The notes: generated by a model from the letters alone, not told the origin. DNA of 33,498 bases from Gammaproteobacteria bacterium (GCA_027317845.1 DAHVQK010000052.1:1-33498); one strand, 5' to 3'. Shown: positions 17,839 through 29,696, counted from the first letter of the stretch. Numbers and translations are program-made.

Positions 17839-18840
17839 TCACCCTGCTGCCGCCTGAGACCGTGCGGGCGGCGCCATGAATTCCGGGGATACCGGATCGC
17901 GCACGCACTCCTCGAGGATGGTCTCGATCTCCTGTCTCGCCGCCGCATCGAGCCGCCACCCGTCGATCTGCCCGACCGGCTCGAGCTGTCCGGGGCTCCT
18001 CGCGCCCCACAGCGCGATCGTCGGTCCCTGATCGAGCACCCAGCGCACCGCGAGTGCGAGCACCGATTTGCCGAAGCGCGCGCGGGCGAGCGCCGCCAGC
18101 CGATCGACCGCGGCGAGATATTGTTGGAAGCGGGCGCCCTGGAACTTCGGGTCGATGTTGCGCAGGTCATCCCCCGGAAAGCGCCGCTGCGCGCTCATCG
18201 CGCCACTCAGCAGCCCGCGGCACAACGCCCCGTAGCTGAGCACCGTGAGCCCGGTGCACGTCGCATAGGGCAGCACGTCCGCCTCGATCTCACGCTCGAA
18301 GAGATTGTAGGGGGATTGCACCGCATCGAGCTGCGCGACGGCTCGAAAGGCATCCATCTGCGCCGGCGAGAAGTTGCTCACCCCGATCGCCCTGATCTTG
18401 CCCGCGCGGCGAAGGTCCTCGAGCACGCCGGCCGTCTCGGCGATCGGCGTGTCAGGATCCGGCCAGTGCACCTGGTAGAGATCGATGATGTCGGTGCGCA
18501 GGCGTCTCAGGGAGTCCTCGATTTCCTGGCGGATCCGCGCCGGGCTCGCATCGCGATACGGCTTGCCATCCCGCCAGGCGATGCCGAGCTTGCTCGCGAT
18601 CGTGACGCGAGCGCGCAATCCGCCTTGCGCCAGCGCCTTGCCGACGATTTCCTCCGACCGCCCGAAGCCGTAGACCGGCGCCGTGTCGATCAGGGTCACC
18701 CCGCGCTCCACCGCCGAGCGTATCGTCGCGATCGACTCGGCCTCATCGGTTCCGCCCCACATCCAGCCGCCGATCGCCCAGGTGCCGAGGCCGATCCGGG
18801 ATGTCTCGAGTCCCGAGCGGCCGATTCGAATCGGCTCCAT
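17839..18840 (-). CDS. Aldo/keto reductase
   Basis: GRSGLETSRIGLGTWAIGGWMWGG, DTAPVYGFGRSEEIVGKAL, ASKLGIAW, YQVHWPDPDTP, GVSNFSPAQM. Confidence 0.94.
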   Translation of the reverse strand: MEPIRIGRSGLETSRIGLGTWAIGGWMWGGTDEAESIATIRSAVERGVTLIDTAPVYGFGRSEEIVGKALAQGGLRARVTIASKLGIAWRDGKPYRDASPARIRQEIEDSLRRLRTDIIDLYQVHWPDPDTPIAETAGVLEDLRRAGKIRAIGVSNFSPAQMDAFRAVAQLDAVQSPYNLFEREIEADVLPYATCTGLTVLSYGALCRGLLSGAMSAQRRFPGDDLRNIDPKFQGARFQQYLAAVDRLAALARARFGKSVLALAVRWVLDQGPTIALWGARSPGQLEPVGQIDGWRLDAAARQEIETILEECVRDPVSPEFMAPPARSQAAAG

Positions 18841-18945
18841 CGCGCTCCTCCAGCGGCCCCGAGGCCCGCATTGATGATCGGATCCTTCCGCGAGAGGTAG
18901 TCCTGCTTGCCGTCACGAGCACGATTCTCGGCAAATCGCTGCGCG

Positions 18946-18968
18946 GCACAAGCGATACTTTCTTGTGC
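18946..18968. promoter_or_regulatory. Perfect inverted repeat GCACAAG-N9-CTTGTGC in the AKR/LysR divergent region
   Basis: Direct reading: GCACAAG 18946-18952, CTTGTGC 18962-18968. Confidence 0.6.
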
Positions 18969-18971
18969 TAG

Positions 18972-18988
18972 GCTAAGCTCCACTTAGC
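18972..18988. promoter_or_regulatory. Perfect inverted repeat GCTAAG-N5-CTTAGC containing a T-N11-A core (LysR-type operator candidate)
   Basis: Direct reading; T at 18974 and A at 18986 flank 11 nt; just upstream of the LysR gene start. Confidence 0.6.
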
Positions 18989-18999
18989 GTGCCCATCCC

Positions 19000-19890
19000 A
19001 TGAGCCCCCGCCTGCCACCGCTTGGCGCATTGCGGACCTTCGAGGCCGCCGGGCGGCATGCCAACTTCGTGCGCGCCGCCGAGGAGCTCAACATCACTCC
19101 CGCGGCCGTGAGCCAGCAGGTTCGCGCCCTGGAGGAGCATCTCGGCATCCGATTGTTCACGAGGCGGGCCCGCGGCGTCGACCTGACCGCCGCCGGCGCC
19201 GAGTACGCGCGTGAGCTCGCAGCGATACTCGAACAGCTCGCGCTTGCGACAGAGCGCGCGCGGCGCACCGATGAGCCGGGCAGACTGACCATAGCCACCA
19301 CGCCCTCATTCGCCGCGCGTTGGCTCATGCCCCGCCTCACCCGGTTTCTCGAGCGGCATCCGGACCTCGACGTGCGCCTCTCGACCTCGAATGCCCTCGC
19401 GGATTTCGTTAGCCAGGATATCGATGTCGCCGTGCGCTACGGGACGGGGCGCTGGCCCGGTCTCGAGGCGCAGTGGCTGCTCACCGCGGAGCTCTTTCCC
19501 GTGTGCAGCCCCTCCTATCGGCAGAGCTCGCGGCCGCTGCGCGCTGCCGCCGAGTTGAAGCCGCGCTCGCTTCTTCGCCTCGCGCTCGATGAGTGGCCCA
19601 AATGGCTCGAGGCCGCCGGACTCGCCGATCTCCGGGCTGCAGGCCCCCAGTTCAGCGACATCGGGCTCCTCACCCAGGCGGCGGTCGCGGGACAAGGCAT
19701 CGCACTCGGTCAAAGCGTGATCGTGGCGGATGAGCTCGCCGCGGGACGCCTGATCGAGCCGTTCGATCTGCGCATCCCGAGCGGCATGTCCTACTACCTC
19801 GTCGCCCCGCCCGAGTCGCTCCAGAGTCGCAAGGTCGCGGCGTTCCAGCGCTGGCTGCGCAATGAGATCACGTCACCGGCGCCGGATTGA
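19000..19890 (+). CDS. LysR-family transcriptional regulator (GcvA-like)
   Basis: [55 protein letters not shown] plus substrate-binding domain. Confidence 0.95.
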   Translation: MSPRLPPLGALRTFEAAGRHANFVRAAEELNITPAAVSQQVRALEEHLGIRLFTRRARGVDLTAAGAEYARELAAILEQLALATERARRTDEPGRLTIATTPSFAARWLMPRLTRFLERHPDLDVRLSTSNALADFVSQDIDVAVRYGTGRWPGLEAQWLLTAELFPVCSPSYRQSSRPLRAAAELKPRSLLRLALDEWPKWLEAAGLADLRAAGPQFSDIGLLTQAAVAGQGIALGQSVIVADELAAGRLIEPFDLRIPSGMSYYLVAPPESLQSRKVAAFQRWLRNEITSPAPD

Positions 19891-21433
19891 ACAGCACCAG
19901 GGAATTGGCAAGCCGCAGACGCTCCGCGCAGGTTCGACGAGCGCCGCTCGCCGTCTGCAGCAGCATCCGGAACAGCGCCCAACCCGTCTCCTCGACGGTC
20001 GCCGAACCCGAAGCGATCGCCCCCGCATCGAGATCGATCAGATCGTGCCACCGGCGCGCCAGCTCGGTGCGAGTGCTCACCTTGAGGACCGGCACGCCCG
20101 ACAGGTTGTAGGGAGTGCCACGGCCGGTCGTGAACACGTGCAGATTCATTCCGGCAGCGAGCTGCAGGGTGCCGCAGATGAAATCACTCGCTGGAGTCGC
20201 CACGAAGATCAGCCCGCGGCCGCAGACCTTCTCCCCGGGCGCAAGCACACCCGTGATGGGCGTCGATCCCGACTTGACGATCGAGCCCATCGCCTTCTCG
20301 ACGATGTTGGAGAGGCCACCCGCCTTGTTGCCGGGGGTGGTATTGGCGCTGCGCTCGGCCCCGCCGCGCGCCAGATAGGAATCGTACCAGGCGAGTTCGC
20401 GCAGGATGGCCTGTGCGATCTGCGGGCTTGCGGCCCGGGCGGTGAGCTGCGCGACGCCATCGCGCACCTCGGTGACCTCCGAGAAGAGCACGGTGGCGCC
20501 CGCCCGCACCAGCAGATCGGTGCAGAACCCCACGGCCGGATTGGCGGTCACGCCCGAGAAGGCATCGCTTCCGCCGCACTGCACACCGACCACCAGCTCG
20601 CCAGCCGGGACCGTCTCCCGCTGCCGGACGTCGAGCCGCGCGAGATGCTTTTCCGCGGAGCCCATGATCGAGGCGATCATCGACTCGAACCCGACGTGCG
20701 CCGGGTCCTGGAGGCAGAGCACTTCAGCGCCCTCCATGGCGGTAGCGCCGCCGGAGGGCCCGATCGGGATGCCCTTCAGCAGACGCACCGGCTGGAGCTT
20801 CTCGCAGCCGAGACTCAACACCATGATCTCGCCGCCGAAATTGGGATTCAGGCTGATGTTGCGCAGTGTCCGGATCGGTATGTCGGCCCCGGGAGCATCG
20901 ATCGCGATGCCGCACCCGTAGGTGTGCTCGAGACCCACCACATCATCGACGTTCGGGTAGCGCGGCAGCAGCTCCGATCGGATGCGTCCAACCGCGTGCT
21001 CGACGACTCCGGCGACGCACTGGACCGTGGTGGTGACCGCGAGGATGTTGCGAGTGCCGACCGAACCGTCGCGGTTGCGGTAGCCGCGGAAGGTATACCC
21101 CTCCAGGGGCGGCGGCGATGTCGTGCGGGTCGAGACCGGCAAGTCCGAAAAGGACGGCGCCGCCGGCAGGCGCAGCCGCTGCTCATGCACCCAGTCGCCG
21201 GCCCGGATATCTTCGGTGGCCGCTCCAATGGCGACGCCGTAGCGCACCACGGGCGCCCCGGCCGCGATGTCCTGCAGGGCCACCTTGTGGCCCTGCGGAA
21301 CCGTCTCGCGAAGCGTCAGCCCGTGAGCGAGTCGGCTGCCGGCCGGCAGGCCGCCGTCGTTCGCGACGATGGCGACGTTGTCGCACTCGTGGACCTGCAG
21401 CAGCACCGGCGAGCCCGATGGTGCGCTCACCAC
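19868..21433 (-). CDS. garD: Galactarate dehydratase (UxaA/GarD family, SAF domain + C-terminal domain)
   Basis: [87 protein letters not shown], ends VLFNPAPVT as in enterobacterial GarD. Confidence 0.9.
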   Translation of the reverse strand: MVSAPSGSPVLLQVHECDNVAIVANDGGLPAGSRLAHGLTLRETVPQGHKVALQDIAAGAPVVRYGVAIGAATEDIRAGDWVHEQRLRLPAAPSFSDLPVSTRTTSPPPLEGYTFRGYRNRDGSVGTRNILAVTTTVQCVAGVVEHAVGRIRSELLPRYPNVDDVVGLEHTYGCGIAIDAPGADIPIRTLRNISLNPNFGGEIMVLSLGCEKLQPVRLLKGIPIGPSGGATAMEGAEVLCLQDPAHVGFESMIASIMGSAEKHLARLDVRQRETVPAGELVVGVQCGGSDAFSGVTANPAVGFCTDLLVRAGATVLFSEVTEVRDGVAQLTARAASPQIAQAILRELAWYDSYLARGGAERSANTTPGNKAGGLSNIVEKAMGSIVKSGSTPITGVLAPGEKVCGRGLIFVATPASDFICGTLQLAAGMNLHVFTTGRGTPYNLSGVPVLKVSTRTELARRWHDLIDLDAGAIASGSATVEETGWALFRMLLQTASGARRTCAERLRLANSLVLFNPAPVT

Positions 21434-21551
21434 GGCCTGCTCCCCGACGTCAGCAACCCTGCCGACGCCGGCGCAAGGTCCTCTCGCGCATCACCCGTCC
21501 GGTCGATGCCGCCCCCCTCCTCTTGATCGCCGCCTCGCTCGCGCACAGCTT

Positions 21552-23219
21552 CTACCCCGGAAGGAACGAGCCCTTGCCATTGGCGTGAAAATAATCCGCC
21601 CAGAACTCGCGGATGGCCCGCCGCGGGTCGTCCTCAGCGCGGACCGTCGTATCGAAAATCATGGTCGCCCGCCGATCGCCATCGAACCTCGGCCAGTGCG
21701 GAATATTGCCGTGATTGGGGTTTCCGGTCCTGGCGAATTCGACGATGGATGAGCCAAGCTGCAGACACAGTGCGCGCGCGGTCGAGCCGGCCCCGCCATA
21801 GAGCGCGGCGCGCCAATTGTTCCAACTGCCCGGCACGTCCATATGGTGAACGGCCCCCAGCTTTCCGTCGCACACGGGAGAGCACCAGTCCCACTGATAG
21901 ACATAGACCGGCGCCGGCTGCAACGCTTTGCGCTCGGCCTGTCGGTAGGCTCCGATCGCAATGCTGGTGTCCGTGGCGATTTGAGCGCGGATCAGGAACG
22001 GCGTCTTGTTCGCATCGTAGTGGCGATACAGCGCGAGAATCCGCCCCTCCTGCCCTGGCGCGATGGAGCCCACGTAGCGCTTCAGCTCCGCTTCCGTCAA
22101 ATCGAAATTCATGACGCCGAATCCACCCGCGTCCTCGAGACATCTGGAGACCATCAGCGGTATGTCGGCGGATATCTCGGGCGCCGAAGGAACGAAGGGA
22201 TAGCTCGGGAGCACCTCGTTCCCCGCAACCGGCCAGAAGGCCGTCATGGACAATCCCTCCGCCGCCCCGAGCAGCCGCTCCCAGGGCACTTCCTGCATCT
22301 TGCGCGCACTGGTCACTCCCAGACTGCGCAGCATGGCATGCGTCGTGTGTGCGGCTTTCGCGGCATCGAATGTCCGCAAAAACGACCCGCTTTGAACCGC
22401 CGCGCGATGGAACAAGCCCCGTGCCGAGGGCATGTTCATCAGCGTGGACACCTTGGTGCCCCCGCCCGATTGCCCGAAAATGAGGACCGTATCGGGATCA
22501 CCGCCGAAGTTCCCGATGTTGTCCCTCACCCAGCGCAACGCCGCAACCAGATCCATCATGCCGGCGACACCGGAATATTTGAAATCATCTCCCCCGATGG
22601 AGGACAGGTCGAGAAAGCCGAACGCGTTGAGACGATGATTCACCGCAACGACCACCACATCCCCGAGCATCGCAAGCTGGGCGCCGTCGAATTCCGGTGT
22701 ATTGCTCGATCCGCTGACGAATGCGCCGCCGTGGAAGGACACCATCACCGGCCGCTTCCTGCCGTCCTGCACCCCCGGAGTCCACAGATTCAGGTGCAGA
22801 CAGTCCTCTCCCATGCCTCCCGGCAGAATGTCCCAATACATCAACTCGGTGCGCACGTTCGTGAGGCTCGGTGGCTTGGCGGGGCAAAGCTCACCGTAGT
22901 CGAATCCCGGCCTGACTCCGGCCCAGGGCTTGGGCGCCTGTGGCGGCATGAAGCGGTGACGCCCACCGGTTGGCGCGCCGTATGGGATTCCCTTGAACGA
23001 GATGACGCCACCATTTGCGATGCCTTGGACCGCTCCCGCGCTCGTCTCGACGTCCCAGAATATCGGTCCTCGCGCGGCGTGGCGCCGGATGGCTGCGCTC
23101 TCTGACGAGGAGGCCACCGGAAGGGCGGCAACGGACACCGCGGCGGCGGCGGCGAGCGAGGCCGTCCCTTTCAGGACCGACCGCCGGCTCACGGTGGGCG
23201 ACTCGCGCAATTTTCCCAT
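21552..23219 (-). CDS. Type-B carboxylesterase/lipase family protein with Tat signal
   Basis: [26 protein letters not shown] (twin-Arg), [34 protein letters not shown] nucleophile elbow, [14 protein letters not shown]. Confidence 0.9.
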   Translation of the reverse strand: MGKLRESPTVSRRSVLKGTASLAAAAAVSVAALPVASSSESAAIRRHAARGPIFWDVETSAGAVQGIANGGVISFKGIPYGAPTGGRHRFMPPQAPKPWAGVRPGFDYGELCPAKPPSLTNVRTELMYWDILPGGMGEDCLHLNLWTPGVQDGRKRPVMVSFHGGAFVSGSSNTPEFDGAQLAMLGDVVVVAVNHRLNAFGFLDLSSIGGDDFKYSGVAGMMDLVAALRWVRDNIGNFGGDPDTVLIFGQSGGGTKVSTLMNMPSARGLFHRAAVQSGSFLRTFDAAKAAHTTHAMLRSLGVTSARKMQEVPWERLLGAAEGLSMTAFWPVAGNEVLPSYPFVPSAPEISADIPLMVSRCLEDAGGFGVMNFDLTEAELKRYVGSIAPGQEGRILALYRHYDANKTPFLIRAQIATDTSIAIGAYRQAERKALQPAPVYVYQWDWCSPVCDGKLGAVHHMDVPGSWNNWRAALYGGAGSTARALCLQLGSSIVEFARTGNPNHGNIPHWPRFDGDRRATMIFDTTVRAEDDPRRAIREFWADYFHANGKGSFLPG

Positions 23220-23364
23220 GTCTTGACCCTCTTTGTTCCCAGCCCCCGGCGGGCGAAATCCGTCTTCGCCGCGGGCCACGCTCCGACCGCTCAGACGTTG
23301 GCTCGTCGCGCACCCGCGAAGTGCCTCGGATTGACCTCAGCACATCGCCTGAGGGACCCTGCTG

Positions 23365-25266
23365 TCACCGCAATCGCCTCACTCGCGCCACGAGCCGCAG
23401 CGGCGCCATCACACCCGCCCGGAGCCCGGCCGGGCCGATCTTCTCGAGCCGCCTGTCCTTCGCCGTGCAGGACCAGTTCTGTGCGCTGTGCGGACTTCCG
23501 CTGCCCCGATAGCGGGCTTCCTCCGGATAGGGACACAGCGGCATGCGGCGCACGATCCGCGCCCCGATGACATCGTGGGCATATTGGGTCGCGATCAGCT
23601 CGTGCGGGCGCCTGCCCTCCTCCACCCAGCGATCGAGCGCACCAACCACATCATCCCGGGCGTCCATGGGCTGGTTCCCGGAGGGGCCGGCCTCGGCGAA
23701 GAACTGCCCGAAATAGTCAGGCCCCGGACCGCCACCGCAATGTCCCATTCCCGGCACGAGAAACAGCTCCGCCCGATTCGCCAACGGGGCATATCCGCCG
23801 TACAGAGCCGCCAGGGCCCGGAAGTACTGGATGGTGCGATAGGGAGTGATCAGACCGTCACTCAACCCGTGGTACAGGATCAGCTTCCCGCCGCGATCCA
23901 GGAACGCCCGGGCGGCGGCCGGGACGATAGCACTGCCAGGCGCGGCGGCGGCCTCGAGCGAAGCCGCAACGCCGTCGCGGATGACCGCGTGATAATTCCG
24001 GGCTCCACCGACCCTGCCCCACTTGAACGTGATGCCGAGCGACCTCAGGCCCGCACTCGACCCGCGGCGCTGCAGAATGTCCCGCAGCAAGCCCTGGCCC
24101 ATGTACCACGCGAGCGGCTGGTCCGCGGGATCTTGGCTCCACGGATCGGCAGCGCGAGGATTTGCGGGCGGCCTGCCGAAGGCAAAAGACTTGCCGAGTT
24201 GGTAGCCCGGATCGCTGGCCGCAAATCCCGGAAACAGGACTCGACCCGCCGGGTCGTAGGTCGCGGAGAAGATGACATCGAGCGACTGCACCTGGGCCGC
24301 GGTGAAACACGCCTGGGTCCGTCCATTTCTGCCACAGACCGGCAGATCCCGTTCCGGATCGAAGCCGCACCGCGCCGGATCCTGGATCAGTCCGTCCTTG
24401 ACTCCGTCCATGGCGTCACATTTTGCGTCCACGATCCGCCCGAGCTCGCGCAGCAGTGCCGGGGTGATCTGCGCCTGCGGCGATCTGAGCTGCACCAACA
24501 CCCCGGCGGCCGAGGTGACCAGCTGGTTGGCCATATCAAAGAACGGCGCGCCCGCGACGATACCGTCGTAATCCCGTGGATACCGGTCCAACTCGACCAT
24601 CGCCTCGCGCCCACCGTCGGAGCATCCGATGAAGTACGAGCGTTTGAGCGTCCGTGCCCGGTAGAATCTCCGGGTGAACGCCTTGCCGAGCCGGGTGAGC
24701 ACATGCACGGCCCGGTACTCGTAGTCGGCGACGGACTCGCGATTCTGCCGCGCGGTCCCCGCCCGACCCCAGCTCGGATCGTCGCCCGCGACGAACAGCG
24801 ATCCGGGACCCCGCCGGCCCCGGTGGCCGTCGTCGGTGATCCAGACCGGGAACCCCTTTTTCAACTGAGCGGCCGCGGGCGCTCCCCAGAACTTCATCTG
24901 CCCGCAGAAGCCTCCGCAACCCTCGAAGAGAAATTTCCCGTTCCATCGCGACTTCGAGGGGAGCACGGCCGCGAAATGGGCGGTCTTGCGGGTTTTCGGA
25001 TCCGTGATCACCTTTCCTGTGACCAGGCAGTATCGCGGCGCGCCATCGCCGAATTGATTCGCACGAACATAAGCGACTCCGTGCCGGATGCCGGGCGGGT
25101 GCTTGAACGCCAAGTCACGGACCGCGCCAACCGTCATTCCCGCCGGCGCGGCGATCCTTGCGGATCGGACCGAGCAGGCGCTCATCGCGGCGTGAGCCGG
25201 ATTGGGAACGGTGACGGCGAGAGCCAGCGCAGCCGCTGCCGCCCTGCGGGCAGCCCAACCCCGCAT
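23365..25266 (-). CDS. Tannase/feruloyl esterase family alpha/beta hydrolase with Sec-type signal peptide
   Basis: MRGWAARRAAAAALALAVTVPNPAHA-A signal; GCSDGGREAM (CS motif), CDAMDGVKDGLIQDPARCGFDP Ca-loop-like segment, GMGHCGGGPG (HC motif). Confidence 0.92.
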   Translation of the reverse strand: MRGWAARRAAAAALALAVTVPNPAHAAMSACSVRSARIAAPAGMTVGAVRDLAFKHPPGIRHGVAYVRANQFGDGAPRYCLVTGKVITDPKTRKTAHFAAVLPSKSRWNGKFLFEGCGGFCGQMKFWGAPAAAQLKKGFPVWITDDGHRGRRGPGSLFVAGDDPSWGRAGTARQNRESVADYEYRAVHVLTRLGKAFTRRFYRARTLKRSYFIGCSDGGREAMVELDRYPRDYDGIVAGAPFFDMANQLVTSAAGVLVQLRSPQAQITPALLRELGRIVDAKCDAMDGVKDGLIQDPARCGFDPERDLPVCGRNGRTQACFTAAQVQSLDVIFSATYDPAGRVLFPGFAASDPGYQLGKSFAFGRPPANPRAADPWSQDPADQPLAWYMGQGLLRDILQRRGSSAGLRSLGITFKWGRVGGARNYHAVIRDGVAASLEAAAAPGSAIVPAAARAFLDRGGKLILYHGLSDGLITPYRTIQYFRALAALYGGYAPLANRAELFLVPGMGHCGGGPGPDYFGQFFAEAGPSGNQPMDARDDVVGALDRWVEEGRRPHELIATQYAHDVIGARIVRRMPLCPYPEEARYRGSGSPHSAQNWSCTAKDRRLEKIGPAGLRAGVMAPLRLVARVRRLR

Positions 25267-25394
25267 CACCGAGCCGAGCGGCGAAACATGGCCGCCGCCC
25301 CGGGCGCCGAAGTGCGATCGGCACAGCCTGTCCGCGCCTTCCTGTGCTTTGCCGCACCCAGGCTTCGCGCCCATCCGTTCGACTCCTTCCGAGC

Positions 25395-26729
25395 TCACCG
25401 TACCAACGAAGGCCGCTTCGGGTCGAAGCGCCATCCGGCAATGAGCTGTCGCATGGCGAGCGCATCGTCGCGCGCTCCGAGACCCAGCCGTTGATGCAGC
25501 TCGCGGGCCTGCTCGAGCTGCACCCGGTCGAGCTCGATGCCGAGCCCCGGCCGCTCCGGCACCCGCACCCTGCCCTGGCGGATGCTGAGGGGCTCGCGGG
25601 TGAGGCGCTCGCCGTCCTGCCAGATCCAGTGGGTGTCGATGGCCGTGATCCGTCCAGGGGCGGCGGCCGCGACGTGCGTGAACATGGCGAGGGAAATATC
25701 GAAGTGATTGTTGGAGTGTGACCCCCAGGTGAGCCCCCATTCGCGGCACATCTGCGCCACGCGCACCGATCCGGCCATCGTCCAGAAGTGCGGGTCGGCG
25801 AGCGGAATGTCGATCGCGTCGAGCTGCACCGCGTGAACCAGCTGTCTCCAGTCGGTCGCAACCATGTTGGTGGCGGTGGGCATGCCGGTCTCCCGGCGGA
25901 ATTCCGCGAGGACCTCGCGCCCGGAGAAGCCATGCTCGGCTCCGCAGGGATCTTCCGCGTAGGCGAGGATGTCCCGCTTACCCTTGCAGAGCGCGATGGC
26001 CTGCTCGAGAGACCAGGCGCCGTTCGGATCGAGGGTGATGCGGGCCTGCGGGAAGCGCTGGGTCAGCGCTTCGGCCGCTTCCATCTCCGCTTCGCCCTCG
26101 AGCACGCCACCCTTGAGCTTGAAATCGGCAAATCCGTAGCGCTCGTGCGCGGCCTCCGCGAGCGCCACGATGGCCTGTGGGCTCAAGGCCGGCTCGTCGC
26201 GAAGATGCAGCCAGCCCTCAGCCGTTCCGGCGCGGTAGTCGAGATCGGTCTTACGGCGGTCCCCGATGTAGAAGAGATAGCCCAACATGGGAACGAAGGA
26301 TCGTTGCTGCCCTTCCCCGAGGAGGGCCGCCACGGGCACATCGAGATACTGGCCGAGCAGATCGAGCAGCGCCGACTCGATCGCGGCCACCGCATGGATG
26401 GTGGTGCGCTCATCGAATGTCTGCAGACCACGGCCGCCGCAATCACGAGCCGCGAACGCCTGCCCGATGCGACCGAGGATGGCAAGGTGGTGTCCGAGCG
26501 ATTGCCCGACGATGAGGGGGCGCGCGTCCTGCAGGGTCTTGCGGATGGCCTCACCCCCCGGCACCTCGCCGAGTCCGATACTGCCGCGCTCATCCGTGAG
26601 AATGACGACATTGCGGGTGAAATACGGACTGTGGGCGCCGCTCAGGTTGAGGAGCATGCTGTCGTGCCCGGCGACCGGCACGACTTCCATCTCGACCACC
26701 TTCGGCGTCGAATGCGGTGGCTCGTTCAA
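25395..26729 (-). CDS. gudD: Glucarate dehydratase (enolase superfamily); TTG start overlapping the upstream MFS stop
   Basis: [94 protein letters not shown]; closely follows E. coli GudD. Confidence 0.95.
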   Translation of the reverse strand: MNEPPHSTPKVVEMEVVPVAGHDSMLLNLSGAHSPYFTRNVVILTDERGSIGLGEVPGGEAIRKTLQDARPLIVGQSLGHHLAILGRIGQAFAARDCGGRGLQTFDERTTIHAVAAIESALLDLLGQYLDVPVAALLGEGQQRSFVPMLGYLFYIGDRRKTDLDYRAGTAEGWLHLRDEPALSPQAIVALAEAAHERYGFADFKLKGGVLEGEAEMEAAEALTQRFPQARITLDPNGAWSLEQAIALCKGKRDILAYAEDPCGAEHGFSGREVLAEFRRETGMPTATNMVATDWRQLVHAVQLDAIDIPLADPHFWTMAGSVRVAQMCREWGLTWGSHSNNHFDISLAMFTHVAAAAPGRITAIDTHWIWQDGERLTREPLSIRQGRVRVPERPGLGIELDRVQLEQARELHQRLGLGARDDALAMRQLIAGWRFDPKRPSLVR

Positions 26730-28096
26730 GAGCGGCTCTCCATCTCCAGCAGGTTGCCGGCGCTTGCACCCGACTCCGCCAGGTGAACACGCTCGAAGCG
26801 TCCGGCAATCAGCGTGTAGGCGATCACGGCAAGCAGCGCGTTCGCGCCGACGTAGAGCAGAGCTCCGGCGAACGATCCGGTGTCCTGCACGATGTAGCCG
26901 ATGATGATCGGGGTCGTGATGGCCCCCACGTTGCCGAACGTGTTGAACAGTCCGCCGTAGAGCCCGGGCACTTCCTTGGGTGCGGTGTCGGCCACGACCG
27001 CCCAGCCGAGCGAGCCCAGGCCCTTGCCGAAGAAGGCGAGCGACATGATGAGCACCACGATCCAGTTGGCATGGGCGAAGTTGCACAGGATCATGCTGAC
27101 CGAGAGTAGCATCCCGGCGACGATCGGGATCTTGCGCGCCAGGGACAGCGAGACGCCCCGGCGCAACAGGGCATCGGACAGGACGCCGCCGAGCACCCCG
27201 CCTGCGAAGCCGAAGATCGCCGGCAATGCGATGACGAATCCCGCCCTGAGGATGGACATGTGCCGCTGCTCGACCAGGTAGACCGGGAACCAGGTGAGGA
27301 AGAAGTAGGTCAGCACCCCGACGCAGTACTGCCCGATGTAAATGCCGATCAGCATCCGCCGGCCGAGCAAGGCCTTCAGATGCTCCCAGCGCACCGGCTG
27401 GGAGATGCCGCGTCCCTTGTCCATGTCGATGAGCCCGCCGCCGGCGGCGATGTAGTCGAGTTCGGGTTGTTTGACCCGCGGATGGCGGCTCGGGGCGTAG
27501 ACGGTCGTGAGCCAGGCGAGGAACAGCAGCGTCCCGGCGCCGCCGAGGAACAGGAACACGGATTGCCAGCCGAAGCGATGCGTGAGCCAGCCCATGACGG
27601 GCGAGAACATCACGGTGGCGAAGTACTGGCCGGAATTGAAGATGGCGGCGGCGGTGGCGCGCTCCCCGCCCGGGAACCACGCCGCAACGATGCGGCTGTT
27701 CCCCGGAAAGGCCGGCGCCTCGGCGAACCCGACCAACAGCCGCAGCGTGAAAAGTGCCGCCACGACCAGCGCCCCGGTCAGCAGGCCGGCCGCGCCCTGC
27801 AGCAGCGTGAACACCGACCAGAGCAGGATGCTGCCCGCATAGACCACCCGCGAGCCGAAGCGATCGAGCATCCAGCCGCCCGGCAGCTGGGCGATGACGT
27901 ACGCCCAACCGAAGGCCGAGAAGACGTACCCGAGCGTGATCGGATCGATGTGCAGCTGCGACTGCATCGCAGGACCCACGATCGACAGGCTGGCGCGGTC
28001 CGCGTAGTTGACCGAGGTCGCGGCGAACAGCATGAACACCATGAGGTAGCGTACGTGGCCGCGGCCATGCGCTGCTCGATTGGGCTGGTCAGTCAT
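26726..28096 (-). CDS. MFS transporter, anion:cation symporter / hexarate (GudP/ExuT-like) type
   Basis: 12-TM-like [57 protein letters not shown]; operonic with gudD. Confidence 0.92.
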   Translation of the reverse strand: MTDQPNRAAHGRGHVRYLMVFMLFAATSVNYADRASLSIVGPAMQSQLHIDPITLGYVFSAFGWAYVIAQLPGGWMLDRFGSRVVYAGSILLWSVFTLLQGAAGLLTGALVVAALFTLRLLVGFAEAPAFPGNSRIVAAWFPGGERATAAAIFNSGQYFATVMFSPVMGWLTHRFGWQSVFLFLGGAGTLLFLAWLTTVYAPSRHPRVKQPELDYIAAGGGLIDMDKGRGISQPVRWEHLKALLGRRMLIGIYIGQYCVGVLTYFFLTWFPVYLVEQRHMSILRAGFVIALPAIFGFAGGVLGGVLSDALLRRGVSLSLARKIPIVAGMLLSVSMILCNFAHANWIVVLIMSLAFFGKGLGSLGWAVVADTAPKEVPGLYGGLFNTFGNVGAITTPIIIGYIVQDTGSFAGALLYVGANALLAVIAYTLIAGRFERVHLAESGASAGNLLEMESRS

Positions 28097-28121
28097 CGCA
28101 GGTCCTCGCCGGGCAGGGCGC

Positions 28122-29696
28122 TCATTCGCGGCCGGGCCGGCCGTCCTTCAGCCGCCAGAGGCCGAGTGGATTGCCATCCCGCAGCGCGGGCGGCACGAGG
28201 GCGGCCGGCATGTCCTGATAGCATACCGGGCGCAAAAACCGGCGGATGGCGAGTGTACCGACGGAGGTGAATCGCGGGTCCGAGGTTGCCGGATAAGGCC
28301 CGCCATGCACCATGGCATGAGAGACCTCGACCCCGGTCGGGAAGCCATTGAAGATCAGCCGCCCGGCCCTGCGCTCGAGCACCGGCAGGAGCTTGCGGGC
28401 CATCTCGAGGTCCGTCGCCTCCAGGTGCACGGAAGCGGTCAGCTGCCCCTCCAGGCTCTCGGCCACCTGGCGCAGCTGCTCGAGGTCGCGGCATCGCACC
28501 AGAAGGGATGCCGGGCCGAACAGTTCCTCCTGCAGACTCCGATCGGCGAGGACGGTCTCGGCCCGCGCGCTGAGCAGCGCCGTCTGGCTCCGCCAACCCT
28601 CCGCCCGCTCGCCGCGGGCCGCCACGGTCACGCCGGACAGCGCGCACCGCTGGCTCAACCCGCTCTCGTAGGCGCCATGAATGGGCCCGGTGAGCATCGT
28701 CGAGGCGCCGGAGCTGCGCACCTGCGCCGCTGCGTGAGCGATGAACGCCTCGAGATCCGGCCCCTCGATGGCGAGCAGCAATCCCGGGTTGGTGCAGAAC
28801 TGGCCCGCACCGAGGGTGAGCGAGGCGACGAAGCCCTCGGCGATCGCGGCGCCTCGCTGCGCCAGGGCGCCGGGCAGCAGGATCACCGGATTGACGCTGC
28901 TCATCTCGGCATGGACGAAGATCGGCTCGGCGCGCTGCGCCGCAATCCTCATGAGCGCCGTCCCGCCGGCGCGCGAGCCCGTGAACCCGACGCCCTTGAC
29001 GCGCGGGTCGGCCACGAGTGCCTGGCCGAGCCCGGTGTCGACTCCGAAGAGCATCGAAAATACCCCCTCCGGCAAACGATGGGCGGACACCGCACGCTGC
29101 ACGGCGCCGGCCACGAGCTCTGACACACCCGGATGGGCATTGTGCGCCTTGACGATGACCGGACATCCAGCCGCGAGCGCCGAGGCGGTGTCGCCTCCCG
29201 CAACGGAAAAGGCCAGCGGGAAATTGCTGGAGCCAAACACCGCCACCGGCCCGACCGGCACGTGTTGCACCCGCAGGTCGGGCCGGGGCGATGGCCGGCT
29301 GGGTAGTGGGGGGTCCAGCCTGGGCTCGAGAAAACTTCCCGCGCGCACCCCCTGCGCGAACAGTCGGAGCTGATCCACCGTGCGCCGCCGCTCGCCCTCG
29401 AGCCGCGCACGGGGCAAACCCGTCTCGGCAACACCTCGCTCGATGAGCTCGTCGCCGAGATTCAGTACGTTATCCGCAATGCTCTCGAGAAACGCGGCCC
29501 GCCCCTCCAGAGACGATTCACGATAGGCGTCAATCGCTGCAGCCGCGAGCGCGCAGGCACGATCGAGCATCTCGAGTGTCGCCCCGCCGAATGACGGCTC
29601 GAGCGGTATTCCCCTCGAGGGATTGATCGCCTGGAACGAGCCGCTCGTGCCCGCGATACGCTCCTGGCCCACGAACATCTTTCCGGTGAGTGGCAT
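28122..29696 (-). CDS. NAD(P)+-dependent aldehyde dehydrogenase, 2,5-dioxovalerate (alpha-ketoglutaric semialdehyde) dehydrogenase type
   Basis: [69 protein letters not shown] catalytic Cys. Confidence 0.92.
   Translation of the reverse strand: MPLTGKMFVGQERIAGTSGSFQAINPSRGIPLEPSFGGATLEMLDRACALAAAAIDAYRESSLEGRAAFLESIADNVLNLGDELIERGVAETGLPRARLEGERRRTVDQLRLFAQGVRAGSFLEPRLDPPLPSRPSPRPDLRVQHVPVGPVAVFGSSNFPLAFSVAGGDTASALAAGCPVIVKAHNAHPGVSELVAGAVQRAVSAHRLPEGVFSMLFGVDTGLGQALVADPRVKGVGFTGSRAGGTALMRIAAQRAEPIFVHAEMSSVNPVILLPGALAQRGAAIAEGFVASLTLGAGQFCTNPGLLLAIEGPDLEAFIAHAAAQVRSSGASTMLTGPIHGAYESGLSQRCALSGVTVAARGERAEGWRSQTALLSARAETVLADRSLQEELFGPASLLVRCRDLEQLRQVAESLEGQLTASVHLEATDLEMARKLLPVLERRAGRLIFNGFPTGVEVSHAMVHGGPYPATSDPRFTSVGTLAIRRFLRPVCYQDMPAALVPPALRDGNPLGLWRLKDGRPGRE

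Noticed and set aside
25321-25347. GCACAG-N15-CTGTGC inverted repeat upstream of the tannase gene, resembling the GCACAAG-N9-CTTGTGC repeat near LysR
   Set aside because: Only 6-bp arms with a different spacing; expected by chance at this length without a genome-wide scan, so not claimed as a shared operator.
23365-25749. 794-aa version of the tannase-family protein
   Set aside because: The N-terminal part overlaps gudD and lacks family similarity; a clean signal peptide begins at Met 25266.
25395-27908. 837-aa ORF suggesting an MFS-GudD fusion
   Set aside because: The first ~390 residues are the MFS gene read in the wrong frame; the real GudD starts near 26729 and the MFS protein is encoded in another frame.
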